A DNA stretch of 64,000 nt from CAYMMX01 sp964391675 (GTDB taxonomy: Bacteria > Cyanobacteriota > Vampirovibrionia > Gastranaerophilales > Gastranaerophilaceae): the NCBI GenBank assembly GCA_964391675.1, contig CAYMMX010000001.1:310001-374000 (forward strand). The letters run 5' to 3'. The position numbers and the translations under genes are program-made. The notes beneath the pieces are model-generated. The model saw nothing but the letters and a program-made list of their open reading frames with translations, made no database searches and was not told the origin of the DNA. Positions 16,997 through 27,400 of this stretch are shown in pieces (positions within the stretch are counted from its first letter, which is position 1; each line of letters starts with the position of its first letter).

Positions 16997-18385
16997 TTAT
17001 TCAATAAGAGTTAAAAAGTCTTTTTTAAGAGTTTCAAGTGAATCTTCATTGTTGCTTTCAAAATAAATTCTTAATAGAGGTTCTGTTCCACTCGGGCGAA
17101 TTAAAATCCAACTCATTTTATCTTCAAAGAGAAGTTTAACGCCATCTTTGGTACAAACTCTTGAAACTTTTAATTCGCCGACTTTTAGAATCTTTTTTGT
17201 TTTTTCAATAGAATCTTTCACTTTTTCTTGGTTTTCCAATTTTAAATCAATTCTGTCGTTAAAAAATTCTACACCGGCAAAAGCATAAATTTCTTTTTGA
17301 AGGTCAATTAAAGACATGTTTTTAACGGCCATGGCCTCAAGTATAAGTAAATTTGCCAAAATTCCGTCTTTTTCCGGAATGTGTCCTTGAACACTTAGCC
17401 CTCCCGATTCTTCGCCGCCTATTAGGGCATTGGTTTTTCTCATTGCTTCGCCAACATTTTTAAATCCGACGGCAGTTTCTATAATTTCTATTTCAAGTTT
17501 TTCCGCAAGCTTATCAAGAAGCTGACTAACACTTACTGTTTTAACAAGCGGGCCGTTATACTTTTTTGTATCACGTAAATATAATAATAAAATTGCTAAA
17601 ATTTCATTAGGCGAGACATATTCTCCCCTCTCGTTTATTAAACCGAATCTGTCACCGTCTCCATCGTTAGAGGCTCCTACAGAATTATTTTGAGTTTGAA
17701 CTTTTTCTATTAATTCCTTTAGAAATTTAGGTTTAGGTTCAGGCATTCCCCCACCAAAATTCGGGTCATATTCTAGATGCAGTGCTTCATATTTAATCCC
17801 TTCTTCATCTAAGATTTTATCAAAATACCCTATTGTTGCAGAATATAAACCATCAAAAATTATATTTTTTTTAAAGCCAAGTTCTCTTATTTTTTCAAAA
17901 TTAATAAGTTTCTTTAAATGATTAGAATAAGCAGAATAAAAGTCATAAATTTCTATTTTACCCTTGCTATCAGGAGCTTTATACCCTAAATTTTGCACTA
18001 TTGCTGTTGTAATTTTATCTGTTGCGGGGCCTGCATAATCAGGAATAAATTTCATTCCTAAGTATTTAGGCGGATTATGAGAAGCCGTAAACATAATTGC
18101 ACAAGCATTATAAAGTTTTGCGCCGTAAGCCAATACGGGAGTCGGTAAAACCCGGCTGCTCAATATTACCTGAAACCCCTGAGAAATAAGTAAATTTGCG
18201 CATTGTTGTGCAAATTCTTGTGCTTTATTTCTTGGATCATAACCAATAAGTATTTTTTTATTAACACCAAAAGCATCAAAAACATATTTACCAATGGCAT
18301 TTGTAACAATTTCAACATTTTGTTCGGTAAAGTCTTCACCTACAATTGCTCTCCATCCATCTGTTCCAAATTTTATATTTGCCAT
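16997..18385 (-). CDS. Phosphoglucomutase/phosphomannomutase family phosphohexomutase
   Basis: 462 residues. The four landmark motifs are present: the phosphoserine loop TASHNP, the metal loop DGDGDR, the sugar-binding GGEESGG and the phosphate-binding RPSGTEP. It interconverts hexose 6- and 1-phosphates, which would feed glgC. The start was put at ATG 18385 (MANIKFGTDGWRA) with AGAAGG upstream; the further ATG at 18406 has no site. Confidence 0.93.
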   Translation of the reverse strand: MANIKFGTDGWRAIVGEDFTEQNVEIVTNAIGKYVFDAFGVNKKILIGYDPRNKAQEFAQQCANLLISQGFQVILSSRVLPTPVLAYGAKLYNACAIMFTASHNPPKYLGMKFIPDYAGPATDKITTAIVQNLGYKAPDSKGKIEIYDFYSAYSNHLKKLINFEKIRELGFKKNIIFDGLYSATIGYFDKILDEEGIKYEALHLEYDPNFGGGMPEPKPKFLKELIEKVQTQNNSVGASNDGDGDRFGLINERGEYVSPNEILAILLLYLRDTKKYNGPLVKTVSVSQLLDKLAEKLEIEIIETAVGFKNVGEAMRKTNALIGGEESGGLSVQGHIPEKDGILANLLILEAMAVKNMSLIDLQKEIYAFAGVEFFNDRIDLKLENQEKVKDSIEKTKKILKVGELKVSRVCTKDGVKLLFEDKMSWILIRPSGTEPLLRIYFESNNEDSLETLKKDFLTLIE

Positions 18386-18446
18386 ATTTTTAACCTTCTT
18401 ATACAATATTTATATTAATAATACTAAAAGCAAGGAGTTTTTACAA

Positions 18447-19307
18447 ATGACTCAAGATTCTTTCTTATCTTCTGTTGACCAAGTAGCATATTTAGGGCCC
18501 GGAGGTTCTTATACAGAAATGGCCAAAGACCTTTTTAGTGAAAAATATAAACTTGGCGGATATCAACAGCCAATGAGCACCATTAAAAAGGTATTAGAGT
18601 TTATAGATGAAACGCCTAATTCTGTTGGAATTTTACCAATTGAAAACTCTATAGAAGGAGCAGTAAGAGAAACTATAGATAACCTTATAAGAACCAAAAA
18701 CACAAACATTAAAATTTTATCCGAAGTTATTATGCCTATAAAGCATTGTCTTTTATCAAAAACAACAGAGCTTTATTGTATAACAGGTGTAATTTCTCAC
18801 CCTCAAGCTCTAGGGCAATGCCAAAATTTTATACATAAACAAATACCTGCACATTTAAATGTAATCGAAGCAGCAAGCACAGCAGAAGCGGCAAGAAAAT
18901 TGAATGATTATAATCTTACTTATGCTGCCATAGGAAGTGAAAAAACAGCTCAAATATATAACCTGAATATTTTAAAAGAAAACATAAATGATGACCCAGA
19001 TAATAAAACAAGGTTTGCAATGATAGGAGATTTTGAAACACATAAAACCCAAAATGATAATACAACATTAGCTTTTTCAACAGAAAATAAGCCAGGTGCC
19101 TTGTTAGAAATTTTACAAATTTTTCATGATTATCAAATAAATTTGTCTTATATAGATTCAAGACCTTCTAAAATAAAATTCGGAGAATATACATTTTTTG
19201 TTGATTTTGACGGTCATGTTACAGATGAAAAAATCGTAAAATTACTTCAAGAAATTCAAAAACATACTCAATATTATCGCCTGGTTGGTTCTTATGAAAG
19301 ATGGTAA
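18447..19307 (+). CDS. pheA: Prephenate dehydratase with ACT domain
   Basis: 286 residues. The dehydratase part ('AYLGPGGSYTEMAKDLF', 'GILPIENSIEGAV', 'NKTRFAMIG') and an ACT regulatory domain (about 205-280, 'NKPGALLEILQIF', 'IDSRPSK') are in the usual order. It makes phenylpyruvate for phenylalanine, with feedback control through the ACT part. ATG 18447 was chosen for its AAGGAG at 18432; the longer frame starting at 18294 overlaps the divergent mutase. It is the only gene on its transcript. Confidence 0.93.
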   Translation: MTQDSFLSSVDQVAYLGPGGSYTEMAKDLFSEKYKLGGYQQPMSTIKKVLEFIDETPNSVGILPIENSIEGAVRETIDNLIRTKNTNIKILSEVIMPIKHCLLSKTTELYCITGVISHPQALGQCQNFIHKQIPAHLNVIEAASTAEAARKLNDYNLTYAAIGSEKTAQIYNLNILKENINDDPDNKTRFAMIGDFETHKTQNDNTTLAFSTENKPGALLEILQIFHDYQINLSYIDSRPSKIKFGEYTFFVDFDGHVTDEKIVKLLQEIQKHTQYYRLVGSYERW

Positions 19308-19389
19308 TTTAAAGGGGTATAAAAAACTTTTAAACGGACAAATATATCGCTTAATATAAAATTTGAAAATAAGCCAATCTTTTTTATTT

Positions 19390-20097
19390 TTATTCTTTTT
19401 TTGCATATTGAGAGGATATTTGTCCAAAAAGATAATTTGTATTTTTTATATCAAAAAACCCGATTTTTTCATAGATTTTACAAAGTTCTTTTGGCGAAGG
19501 AAAAGTTTCATTTGAATCTGCCAAATATTTATAAGGAGTTTCGTCACCGTTAAATAATTTTCCCAAGAAAGTAATCCAAAGATACATATAAGGTCTAAGG
19601 AACAGATTAAAAAATTTGTTTGGTTTTCCCAAGTCTAAATTTATAAAAAGCCCTTTCGGTTTTAAAACGCGATAAATTTCTTGTAAAGCCTGCTCCATTT
19701 TTTCAATATTTCTTAATCCAAATGATATTACGCATAAGTCGAAACTTTCATTTTCAAAAGGCAAATGGGTAATATCTGCCTGAATAAATTCAATATCGGA
19801 AAAATTTATATATTTCTTTCGTGCAATTTCAAGCATGTTTAAAGAAAAATCAACACCAATGATTTTTGTATTTGGATATTTTTGTTTCAAAATTCCCGCT
19901 AAATCACCAGTTCCGGTGCAAAGATCAAGAATTTTAGAATTGTTGGGCAAATGTAAATCTGATACAATCTTTTTTTTAATTTTTTTATGCAGACAAAAAC
20001 TCATAATATCATTTAATTTATCATAATTAATTGATATTGAATTAAATAAAAATTTTATATTTTCAGGGCTTTTTGAAAAGGCTTTTTTTCTGGCCAT
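19390..20097 (-). CDS. menG: UbiE/MenG-type quinone methyltransferase
   Basis: 235 residues. The SAM-binding core is clear: 'ILDLCTGTGDLAG', 'IIGVDFSLNMLE', 'ADITHLPFENESFD' and the UbiE signature 'SFGLRNIEKMEQAL'. It methylates demethylmenaquinone or a related quinone. The start at 20097 follows AGGAG; longer starts reach into the next gene. It directly follows the small coiled-coil gene with a one-base gap. A menaquinone pathway in the rest of the genome was not seen here. Confidence 0.85.
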   Translation of the reverse strand: MARKKAFSKSPENIKFLFNSISINYDKLNDIMSFCLHKKIKKKIVSDLHLPNNSKILDLCTGTGDLAGILKQKYPNTKIIGVDFSLNMLEIARKKYINFSDIEFIQADITHLPFENESFDLCVISFGLRNIEKMEQALQEIYRVLKPKGLFINLDLGKPNKFFNLFLRPYMYLWITFLGKLFNGDETPYKYLADSNETFPSPKELCKIYEKIGFFDIKNTNYLFGQISSQYAKKE

Positions 20098-20098
20098 T

Positions 20099-20356
20099 TT
20101 ACTTGCTCCTGAAATAATCACAAATCAAAGTCTTTTTTTTGGGGATGAGGTTTTTAATTTTATTTATAATGTTGTTATTTTCCAAATCTTGTAATTCTTT
20201 ATTTAACGCTGCTTTTTCAAGCACGACTTTATTGTATAAATCAGAGCAGACGGTTGATTTATCAACGTGAGCTTCCAATTTATCCAATTGACGCTTTTTT
20301 TCATTTATAGCTTGTTTTAAGTCATTTATTCTATCTTCTTTTTTCACAAAAAGCAT
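20099..20356 (-). CDS. Small coiled-coil protein of unknown function
   Basis: About 85 residues (start at ATG 20356; a TTG at 20392 would give 97). A charged heptad-like helix runs over most of the length ('INDLKQAINEKKRQLDKLEAHV', described in parts). No membrane segment and no domain I recognise. It reads directly into menG, so it may be co-transcribed. Confidence 0.55.
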   Translation of the reverse strand: MLFVKKEDRINDLKQAINEKKRQLDKLEAHVDKSTVCSDLYNKVVLEKAALNKELQDLENNNIINKIKNLIPKKKTLICDYFRSK

Positions 20357-20422
20357 CCTTTTTTTGTGCAGAATTACATTAGCACTCAACAATTATAAAA
20401 TAATACTTTTTGAAAGAATTTA

Positions 20423-20465
20423 AATCCGCTTAACGGTGTATTTCCAATGCCATCCGTTTTGGATT
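20423..20465. other. Hairpin-forming intergenic sequence downstream of the vor operon
   Basis: Two nested 5-bp stems: AATCC with GGATT outside, AACGG with CCGTT inside, around a 17-base loop. It lies between vorC and the coiled-coil gene. No T-run follows on either strand, so it is not a typical terminator. The rest of this 160-base gap (20357-20516) holds nothing I can name. Confidence 0.3.
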
Positions 20466-20516
20466 GTCCTCTTTTCATCTTTTCATCTTAAAAAAACATA
20501 TTTTAGACAATAATAA

Positions 20517-21083
20517 TTAACAATTAGCGAAAACATTTGGCAATTCTATATTAAAACCAAGTTCAAGAGCTTTTAAGTTAAGTGGCAATAAATTTTTCCT
20601 ATGTTCGGGAAGAACATTATTAATTGCTTTATGCAAACTTTCTATTGAAGTTAGTTTGCTTACTTTTGCAAGCATTCCAAGAGAGATTATATTAGAAATC
20701 CTTAATTCTCCAAGCTCGTTTGCAAGGTTAGTTATTGGTGCGAAAAAGTAATTTATATCAAGTCTTGATTTAAGTTCTTTTACAAGAGACGAATTAGCTA
20801 TTATCCACCCACCCTTTTTTAGTTTCGGCAAAAACTTATCAAATGAAAGCTGGTTTAGCGCAATAATAAAATCAGCTTCCTTTTTGTTTACTGAGCTAAC
20901 TTCCTTATCACTTGCCACAACTTCACAGTTAACCGTTCCACCACGCATTTCAGCACCATAGCAGGGATACCATGTAACATTTTTTTCATCAAGCATCAGG
21001 GCATTTGCCAAAACTTCCCCGGCCAGCAAAATCCCTTGTCCCCCAAAACCTGCTATTAAAATACTTTTTTCTTGACTATCCAT
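20517..21083 (-). CDS. vorC: 2-oxoacid:ferredoxin oxidoreductase gamma subunit
   Basis: 188 residues. The gamma fold begins 'ILIAGFGGQGILLAGEVLA' (in parts) and continues with 'YGAEMRGGTVNCEV', both diagnostic. It is the last of four adjacent genes for a Vor/Kor-type enzyme that oxidises a 2-oxoacid to acyl-CoA with reduced ferredoxin. It follows the beta subunit with a 3-bp gap. Confidence 0.92.
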   Translation of the reverse strand: MDSQEKSILIAGFGGQGILLAGEVLANALMLDEKNVTWYPCYGAEMRGGTVNCEVVASDKEVSSVNKKEADFIIALNQLSFDKFLPKLKKGGWIIANSSLVKELKSRLDINYFFAPITNLANELGELRISNIISLGMLAKVSKLTSIESLHKAINNVLPEHRKNLLPLNLKALELGFNIELPNVFANC

Positions 21084-21086
21084 TTT

Positions 21087-21854
21087 TTATTCCTTTGTAC
21101 AATCTTTAAATATTCCCGGAGGGTATACAGCAAATAGTTCATTTCTTATTCTTTCATGAGATTCTTTTGGTGTCAAATTCCAGTTTGTCGGGCATGTGGA
21201 AAGAATTTCAACTAATCCGAAACCTAAACCTTTTGTTTGAATTTCAAATGCTTTTTTTATTAAATTTTTTGTTTTTTTTATGTTTACAATAGAATCTAAA
21301 GATCCTCTTGCACAAAAAGCTGTTCCGTCACAAAGAGCAATTTGTTCTGATATTTTTATAGGAAATCCGTAATATTCTTTGTTTCTGCCAAAAGGAGACG
21401 TTGTTGTAACTTGTCCCATTATGGTAGTCGGTCCGCCTTGACCACCGGTCATGCCATAAGTTGTATTATTTATACAGATGGCAGTTACATTTTCACCTCT
21501 GAGAGCCGCATTCATTGATTCAGCAAGACCAATAGAGGCAAAATCCCCGTCTCCCTGATAAGTGAATACAAATTTATCAGGATTGGTTCTTTTTACTCCG
21601 GTTGCAGCTGCCAATGCTCTTCCATGAGGAGCTTCAACACAATCGGTATTAATCCAGTCATATAACATTACAGAACAACCTATAGAAGCAATTGATATTG
21701 TTTTTTCTCTTAAATTTAATTCATCCAAAACCTCAGCCACCAATCTAAGAGCAAGACCATGATCACATCCCGGACAAAAAGGAAATTTTGTGTTTTTTTT
21801 AAGTGATTTTGGAATTTCAAATATTATATTTTCGTTTTGTTGATTTGTTTGCAT
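21087..21854 (-). CDS. vorA: 2-oxoacid:ferredoxin oxidoreductase beta subunit (TPP-binding)
   Basis: 255 residues. The thiamine diphosphate motif appears as 'TYQGDGDFASIG' with 'NNTTYGMTGGQ' after it, and 'FCPGCDHGLALRL' at the start. The start at 21854 has AAGGA upstream; the ATG two codons earlier has no spacing. It forms the catalytic core with the alpha subunit. Confidence 0.93.
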   Translation of the reverse strand: MQTNQQNENIIFEIPKSLKKNTKFPFCPGCDHGLALRLVAEVLDELNLREKTISIASIGCSVMLYDWINTDCVEAPHGRALAAATGVKRTNPDKFVFTYQGDGDFASIGLAESMNAALRGENVTAICINNTTYGMTGGQGGPTTIMGQVTTTSPFGRNKEYYGFPIKISEQIALCDGTAFCARGSLDSIVNIKKTKNLIKKAFEIQTKGLGFGLVEILSTCPTNWNLTPKESHERIRNELFAVYPPGIFKDCTKE

Positions 21855-21885
21855 TATCATCCTTTTTTATTGAAAAATAAATTCT

Positions 21886-22968
21886 CTAAATAAATTCTTC
21901 AACTAAAGCTTGAGAAGAATATGTTTTTATTTGTTTAATCGCTTCTTCTGTAATTTCTTCTACGCTTAGCCATTGCCCCACAGCTTTCCCGAAAAATTCA
22001 ACAGGAACTTTGCCATTTACGCTAAGCTTGATATCTCTAAGCATTTGTCCTTTGTTCATTTCTACAACAAGGAATTTTTTTGTTTTTTGTGACAATTTTT
22101 CTATAATATCTACAGGGAAAGGATAAAGCGAAATAGGTCTTAACATCCCTACTTTTAAACCTTTTTCTCTGCAGTTTTTTACAGCAGATTTAACATTTCT
22201 TGCCATACTGCCAAAGCATGTGATTATTAAATCGGCATCTTCTGTTAAATATTCTTCATAATCTTGTTCGTTTTCTTCTATTTCTTTATATTTTTTAAAT
22301 AATCTATCAACTCTTTCGTTTAATTTATCTTCAACGGGTTCTAAAGAATAAATAGCTCTTGGCTCCCTCCCGTTCGCACCGGTTAAAGACCAGTCTTCAT
22401 TAGAAATTTCAGGATAAGGGTATTCTCCTATTTCAACAGGTTCCATCATTTGCCCAAGGAGACCATCTGCCAGAAGAATAACGGGATTTTTATATTTTTG
22501 AGATAAATAAAAAGCTTTGTATGTTAAATCCACGCATTCCTGAACTGTTGAAGGAGCAATAACCATAATTCTGTAATCACCATTTCCGCCGCCTATTGTT
22601 GATTGATTATAATCGCCCTGTGAAGGATAAATGTATCCTAACGCCGGACCGGCTCGCATTACGCTGATAAGAACCACGGGAATTTCGTCTGAGGCAATAT
22701 AACATAAAGTTTCTTGCATTAAAGATATAGCCATCGAAGAAGATGAAGTTATAGCCTTTTTTCCTGTTGAACAGGCTCCTAAAACCATATTAATTGCAGA
22801 AATTTCACTTTCTGCAGAAACATATGCCTTGCCAAGCTCTTGCATTTTTTTGCTCATAAATTCGCCAATTTCGCTTTGGGGTGTAACGGGATATCCGAAA
22901 TACCCATCGCAACCGGCATTTATTGCTGCTTGAGCTATTGCATAATTTCCTTTTATCAGCTGCTTCAT
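21886..22968 (-). CDS. vorB: 2-oxoacid:ferredoxin oxidoreductase alpha subunit (VorB type)
   Basis: 360 residues. The N-terminal 'KGNYAIAQAAINAGCDGYFGYPVTPQSEI' pattern, described here in parts, and 'AESEISAINMVLGA' mark the VorB subfamily (3-methyl-2-oxobutanoate:ferredoxin oxidoreductase). The C-terminal domain has 'GMLRPISLYPFP'. Substrate choice between branched-chain oxoacids and 2-oxoglutarate cannot be decided by eye. It overlaps the ferredoxin subunit gene by 4 bp. Confidence 0.92.
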   Translation of the reverse strand: MKQLIKGNYAIAQAAINAGCDGYFGYPVTPQSEIGEFMSKKMQELGKAYVSAESEISAINMVLGACSTGKKAITSSSSMAISLMQETLCYIASDEIPVVLISVMRAGPALGYIYPSQGDYNQSTIGGGNGDYRIMVIAPSTVQECVDLTYKAFYLSQKYKNPVILLADGLLGQMMEPVEIGEYPYPEISNEDWSLTGANGREPRAIYSLEPVEDKLNERVDRLFKKYKEIEENEQDYEEYLTEDADLIITCFGSMARNVKSAVKNCREKGLKVGMLRPISLYPFPVDIIEKLSQKTKKFLVVEMNKGQMLRDIKLSVNGKVPVEFFGKAVGQWLSVEEITEEAIKQIKTYSSQALVEEFI

Positions 22969-23201
22969 TTTAAGTCCTTTTTAACCACTGCCGTTATTGC
23001 TAAATCGGGACACCTGATTGCACAAAAGGCGCATCCTAGGCATTGATTTTCGGGATCCACAAAATCTACCGGGAAGGCTCCTAATGCATTAGCCTCCGTT
23101 CCCTTTTTTAACAATTTTTTGGGACATTCATCTATGCATAAATAACACGCTTTACATTTTGTTTTGTCAATTTTTATGTAATTCAACTTAGCTTGCCTCA
23201 A
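22965..23201 (-). CDS. vorD: 2-oxoacid:ferredoxin oxidoreductase delta (ferredoxin) subunit
   Basis: 78 residues with two [4Fe-4S] motifs: CKACYLCIDECPKK and CLGCAFCAIRCPD. It carries electrons from the catalytic subunits to free ferredoxin. The start is probably TTG at 23201 or TTG at 23186; AGAAGG lies close to the first and a GAGG lies before the second, so the exact N-terminus is open. Confidence 0.9.
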   Translation of the reverse strand: MRQAKLNYIKIDKTKCKACYLCIDECPKKLLKKGTEANALGAFPVDFVDPENQCLGCAFCAIRCPDLAITAVVKKDLK

Positions 23202-23259
23202 AACCTTCTAATTTAAATTGTAGCATAAATATAAAATACAAGCGTTATTTTTATTGAAA

Positions 23260-23421
23260 TTAAAGATTAAGATTTTCTTTTATTAAATTAACATCTTTCC
23301 TGATTTCTTTAATATTATAAATCAAATCTCTTATAGATTCGCATAAATCAGAACTAATAGAATCCAAAATATCTATATCTTCAAAGGTTAAGGTTTCTTG
23401 TTCTTTTTTGTTTTTGCACAT
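23260..23421 (-). CDS. Small acidic protein (53 aa) at the head of the vor operon
   Basis: A 53-residue frame below the usual length cutoff. It starts at ATG 23421 with AAGGGGG just upstream and is helix-rich and charged ('EIRKDVNLIKENLNL' at the end). Two cysteines (residues 2 and 27). It lies 58 bp before vorD on the same strand and directly after a structured leader with a terminator, so it could be a regulatory or accessory protein of the operon. No family recognised. Confidence 0.5.
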   Translation of the reverse strand: MCKNKKEQETLTFEDIDILDSISSDLCESIRDLIYNIKEIRKDVNLIKENLNL

Positions 23422-23440
23422 TTTAAGCCCCCTTTTAATA

Positions 23441-23551
23441 TAAAGAAAAAGGCGGAATTTCCGCCCACCCCTCTTTTTAATTTTCAGCCTTGTCGTGGCT
23501 TCCCCATTGTGGTAAGTTTAATCGATTGTAAATAAGCCTTTCGGACTGACT
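23441..23551 (-). ncRNA. Candidate structured leader or small RNA upstream of the vor operon
   Basis: From the predicted start near 23551 to a terminator at 23441-23465 (GGCGGAAATTCCGCC then TTTTTCTTTA on the minus strand) the transcript would be about 110 nt. It contains an AGCC/GGCT hairpin and a seven-codon frame MGKPRQG (23507-23484). This could be an attenuator or riboswitch-like leader for the 53-aa ORF and vorDBAC, or an independent small RNA. It matches no known riboswitch class I could recall. Confidence 0.4.
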
Positions 23552-23557
23552 ATAAAC

Positions 23558-23585
23558 ATGATATGATATAAAACACTTATGTCAA
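23558..23585 (-). promoter_or_regulatory. Sigma-70 type promoter for the leader/vor transcript
   Basis: On the minus strand TTGACA (23585-23580), 16-bp spacer, TATCAT (23563-23558). It is a near-consensus promoter between the divergent vor operon and the XRE regulator gene, so the regulator may act here. Confidence 0.6.
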
Positions 23586-23665
23586 GTATTTTTTTATCGT
23601 GTTAAGAGTGAATTAGTACGTTTTATAAGAGTAAAAATAGTTATATACTCTTATAAAGAGGTTTT

Positions 23666-24325
23666 ATGTCTGATTTTAAGAAAAAATTCGGTGCAAATTT
23701 AAAAGCGTTAAGAAAGTCTCGTAATATAACGCAAGAAAAACTTTCCGAGCTAATTAACATACATTATCGCCAAATGTCTAAAATAGAAACAGGTGATAAT
23801 TTTCCTTCAAGTAAAACACTTGAAAAATTGTGTTTAGCACTCAAAATACCCCCGGTTGCTCTTTTTGATTTTGATTTTCTTTACGAAGAAGAGCTTTTTA
23901 TGACGGGTACAGAAAATATTTCTTTTTATAAAGCAATTCAAAAAAACAATGTTATAACACTGGAAGATTATAAAGGCAAAAAGATAATTGAAGAAGAAAT
24001 TTCTCTTTGGGACTCTGATAAAAGACTTTTAAAAATTGCAAAAAACTTAAATAAACCCGTTGTTGTAGAATACGTTGAAAACGGTAAAAAAATAAAAACA
24101 ATAACATACAATCCCGAAGGAACAATAAGCGATTCGGACAGTAATAACCAACAACTTTTGCAAGAAGCAGGGATTTTAATGGAAATGTTTAAAAAGGTTT
24201 GTAAGAATAAAGATTATACAAATTTTATTAAACTTGCTATACAATCAATAGAAGATAATGATGCTCTTGATAAATTGGAATTTATGATAAACGGAATTAA
24301 ATTAGCCAGACAACAAAATAAATAA
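23666..24325 (+). CDS. XRE-family transcriptional regulator
   Basis: 219 residues. An N-terminal HTH_3 domain (about 6-62: 'NLKALRKSRNITQEKLSELI', 'KIETGDNFPSSKTLEKLC') binds DNA. The C-terminal 150 residues are of unknown type, partly helical. It is divergent from the vor leader across about 110 bp, so regulation of that operon is a reasonable guess. An AGAGG ribosome binding site precedes the ATG. Confidence 0.85.
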   Translation: MSDFKKKFGANLKALRKSRNITQEKLSELINIHYRQMSKIETGDNFPSSKTLEKLCLALKIPPVALFDFDFLYEEELFMTGTENISFYKAIQKNNVITLEDYKGKKIIEEEISLWDSDKRLLKIAKNLNKPVVVEYVENGKKIKTITYNPEGTISDSDSNNQQLLQEAGILMEMFKKVCKNKDYTNFIKLAIQSIEDNDALDKLEFMINGIKLARQQNK

Positions 24326-24451
24326 TGTCCTTAAAATGCATTGTTTTATTTACTTATGTTAATTTTTAACTTTACAATCGTAATATTCTGTGTTTTATAT
24401 CTATGATTTTGGTAAAATATAGCTGTAATAATTGTGGGGATATAAAAATTA

Positions 24452-27400
24452 ATGGCAGATATGGATAACTTTGGTGATATTCAAGAGAGTTTTAATTATA
24501 TAACAGAAGCCCTTGATTCTATTCGTGCGCAAAATGCAATGAATCTTGGAAATATGGATAAGGTGTTGGTAAACATCAATAATCAGCTTGAGGAGCTAAC
24601 AAAAGAATCAAGTTCTGATTTAATGAAGGTTTTTTTAATTGAGCTCAAAAGAAACTTAGAAGAAAAACATGATTTTGTTTCTTCCAAATTTAATGAAATG
24701 GAAAATTCATTTCACAGTATTATTCAAAAAACTCAAAAACAGCTTACAGGGAGTGAAATAAGAGAGCTTTTTGAAATAATTGCCAATAATTTAAGCACAT
24801 TTTCAAAAGATTTTACATCACAAAAACAAATAATTTCAGAACTTGGTCTTAAAATCGAAGATTTACAAAATGACGATAGTACAAAAAAGGAAATTCTTAA
24901 AAACATTTCTGTTTTAAAGCTGGAAACGGAAAAATTCGGTAATGGCTTTGAATCAATTATTATTAATTTAAACGATAATTTTAAAGACCTTTCACAAGAG
25001 TTAAAAAAATTAGAAACAACAGATATCTTAGATGGAATTAAAAAAGATATTGAGAATATTTTCTTATCTTCAAATGCTATTTTATCAACACAACAAGTTA
25101 TTGATCACAAAAACAGAGAACTTGAAGCAATCATCAATACCTTTGTTACAAAAGATGATTTTAATGTTGAAAGAGAACAAGTAGCAAAGCTTATAGCTCA
25201 AAATATCGAATTAACAAATTATATAAATAACTTACCTACACATAATCAATTTGAGTCTTTAACAGAAAAAATAGATACAAGTATTGGAATTATAAACGCC
25301 TTAAAAAATATGCTTGACGAAACAGGCAAACAAAACCAAAAAATGCTTACGGCACAGCTTGATAATTTAGAAACAAAGATTTTAAATATTTCTTCAGAGG
25401 AAGAATTTATCGGTTTTAGAAAAGAACTTTCCGAGTTTGCAAAACAAGTAATGGATAATACAAATTTAATAAGGGCTGATTTAGCTGATACTAATTATGC
25501 AGTTAAGAGCTTATATGATTTTTTAAATACAATTGATATAAAAAATTCTTTTCTTAATTTTACACAAATCACAAAAAATTCTGAAAACAATATAAAAGAT
25601 TCTGTTTCGGATTTAACAAAAAATGTAATGGAAGAATCTGTTAAAAACAGAAATTTAACAAGATCAGATGTTGAAAACGGTGTTTCAAAAATATCTTCAG
25701 AAGTCGAAAAAGCAAAAAATGAAATTACAGAAACCTCTAAGATGAACCTGTCAAGCATAATCGAACATGTTCAATCCGTAGTTAATAATATTTTCTCTGT
25801 AAAAAATGCTTTACATATAGAAAATTCTGAAAATATGGAAGTGATAGATGAAAAATTACAGGTATTAAAAGAAGAGGTTGTTAATACAAGTAATTTTGTT
25901 GTTCAAAATAATCAGGAAAATTTCGAAAACATTCTTTCGAATATAGAAACTTTATTTAAAGAAATTTCTGAAGTAAAAGGTAATTTAGGTGTTTCACTTT
26001 CTGAAAATATACAAAATTTTGGAACAGGTTTTCAAGAAATCGAGCAAAAAATTGAAGATACCAGAAATAGCATAAATAATTATTCAAGAGAAGGTTTTGC
26101 TCATATAAAAAACATTATTAATGAGTTTTACGAAAAAATTAATGAAGTAAAAGAAGATATTGAAACAGACACAATAGAAAATTCAACAGAAATAAAAGAA
26201 ATTATTGGCGGATTATCATTAAAATTAAATACAATACAAGAAACAATGACAACAGGCTATGATGTTAATTTTTCAGAGGTTAAAAATTCAATTGAAGAAT
26301 TAATTCAAATTACACAATCAGCAAAAGCAAGCTTAGAGCAAAGTTCAAAATATGAGATTTTAAATTTAAAGACAAATATCGAAGAGCTTTCACAGAAATT
26401 AAGTATTGTTGAAGAAAATATTGATATTAGAAGTCAGTCAAATGTTTCCCAAATAGCAGCATTATTTGTTGAATTAACAAAAGATTTTAATAATTACAAA
26501 GAATTTTTAAGTGAAGCCAGTCAATCGAATTTTGAATCAGTTTCGCTTTGTGTTCAAAATCTAAACCAAAAAATTGAAGAATCCAAAACATTATTTGATA
26601 ATGAGTTAAAATCAAGCTTTTCAAATATACACGAAACCATGGCATCTTTACCGGATAGAATTAAAGAAAATCAAGTTGTTTTCGAAAATGAAAAGAAAAT
26701 ATTAATCGAAGAAAATTCCAGAAATATTCAAGAAATTAATGAAAAAGTTCAAAATTTAATCCAAAGCATTTTATCCAAAGATACTCCTTTTAGAGAAGAA
26801 GTACTATTTGAGTTTTCCGGACTAAAATCTAATCTGGAAATTTTAAAAGAAGAATTATTGCGTTCCGATAATAAAATTGATGAAAATCTGTCATATCAAA
26901 TATCAGAATTCATAACAGGGATAGAGAATTTAATAAATCAATATAACGAAAAGACAAATTCGATTTTAATTTCTTTACAAGGAGGTATAACTGAATATCT
27001 TGAATCTGTTAAACAAATAACTATTCAAAGTAATTCTAAATTGGATAATTCGATAAATGAAGTTTTACAGATAAAAACTGAAATTAAAACAATAATGGAA
27101 AGAATTTCAGAATTAAATGAAGATTCTTCTATTGTAGATATTTCTTATGATATCAGTCAGAAATTTGATAGTATTTTAATTGAATTTACAAGGTTTGAAG
27201 AGAAAATTTCAGCAGAAAACATCGATTCTTTACAAAACCTTTTAGATAATATTGTTGAAAAATTTGATTATACCTCGTCAGAATTAAGAGAAGTAGAAAA
27301 TTATACATCAGGTAAGACAAGCGAAATAATTGAAGATTTAAGTGAAAAAGCCGAAATTATAAAAGCACAGTTAAATCTTGTCGGAACAGATATTATTAAT

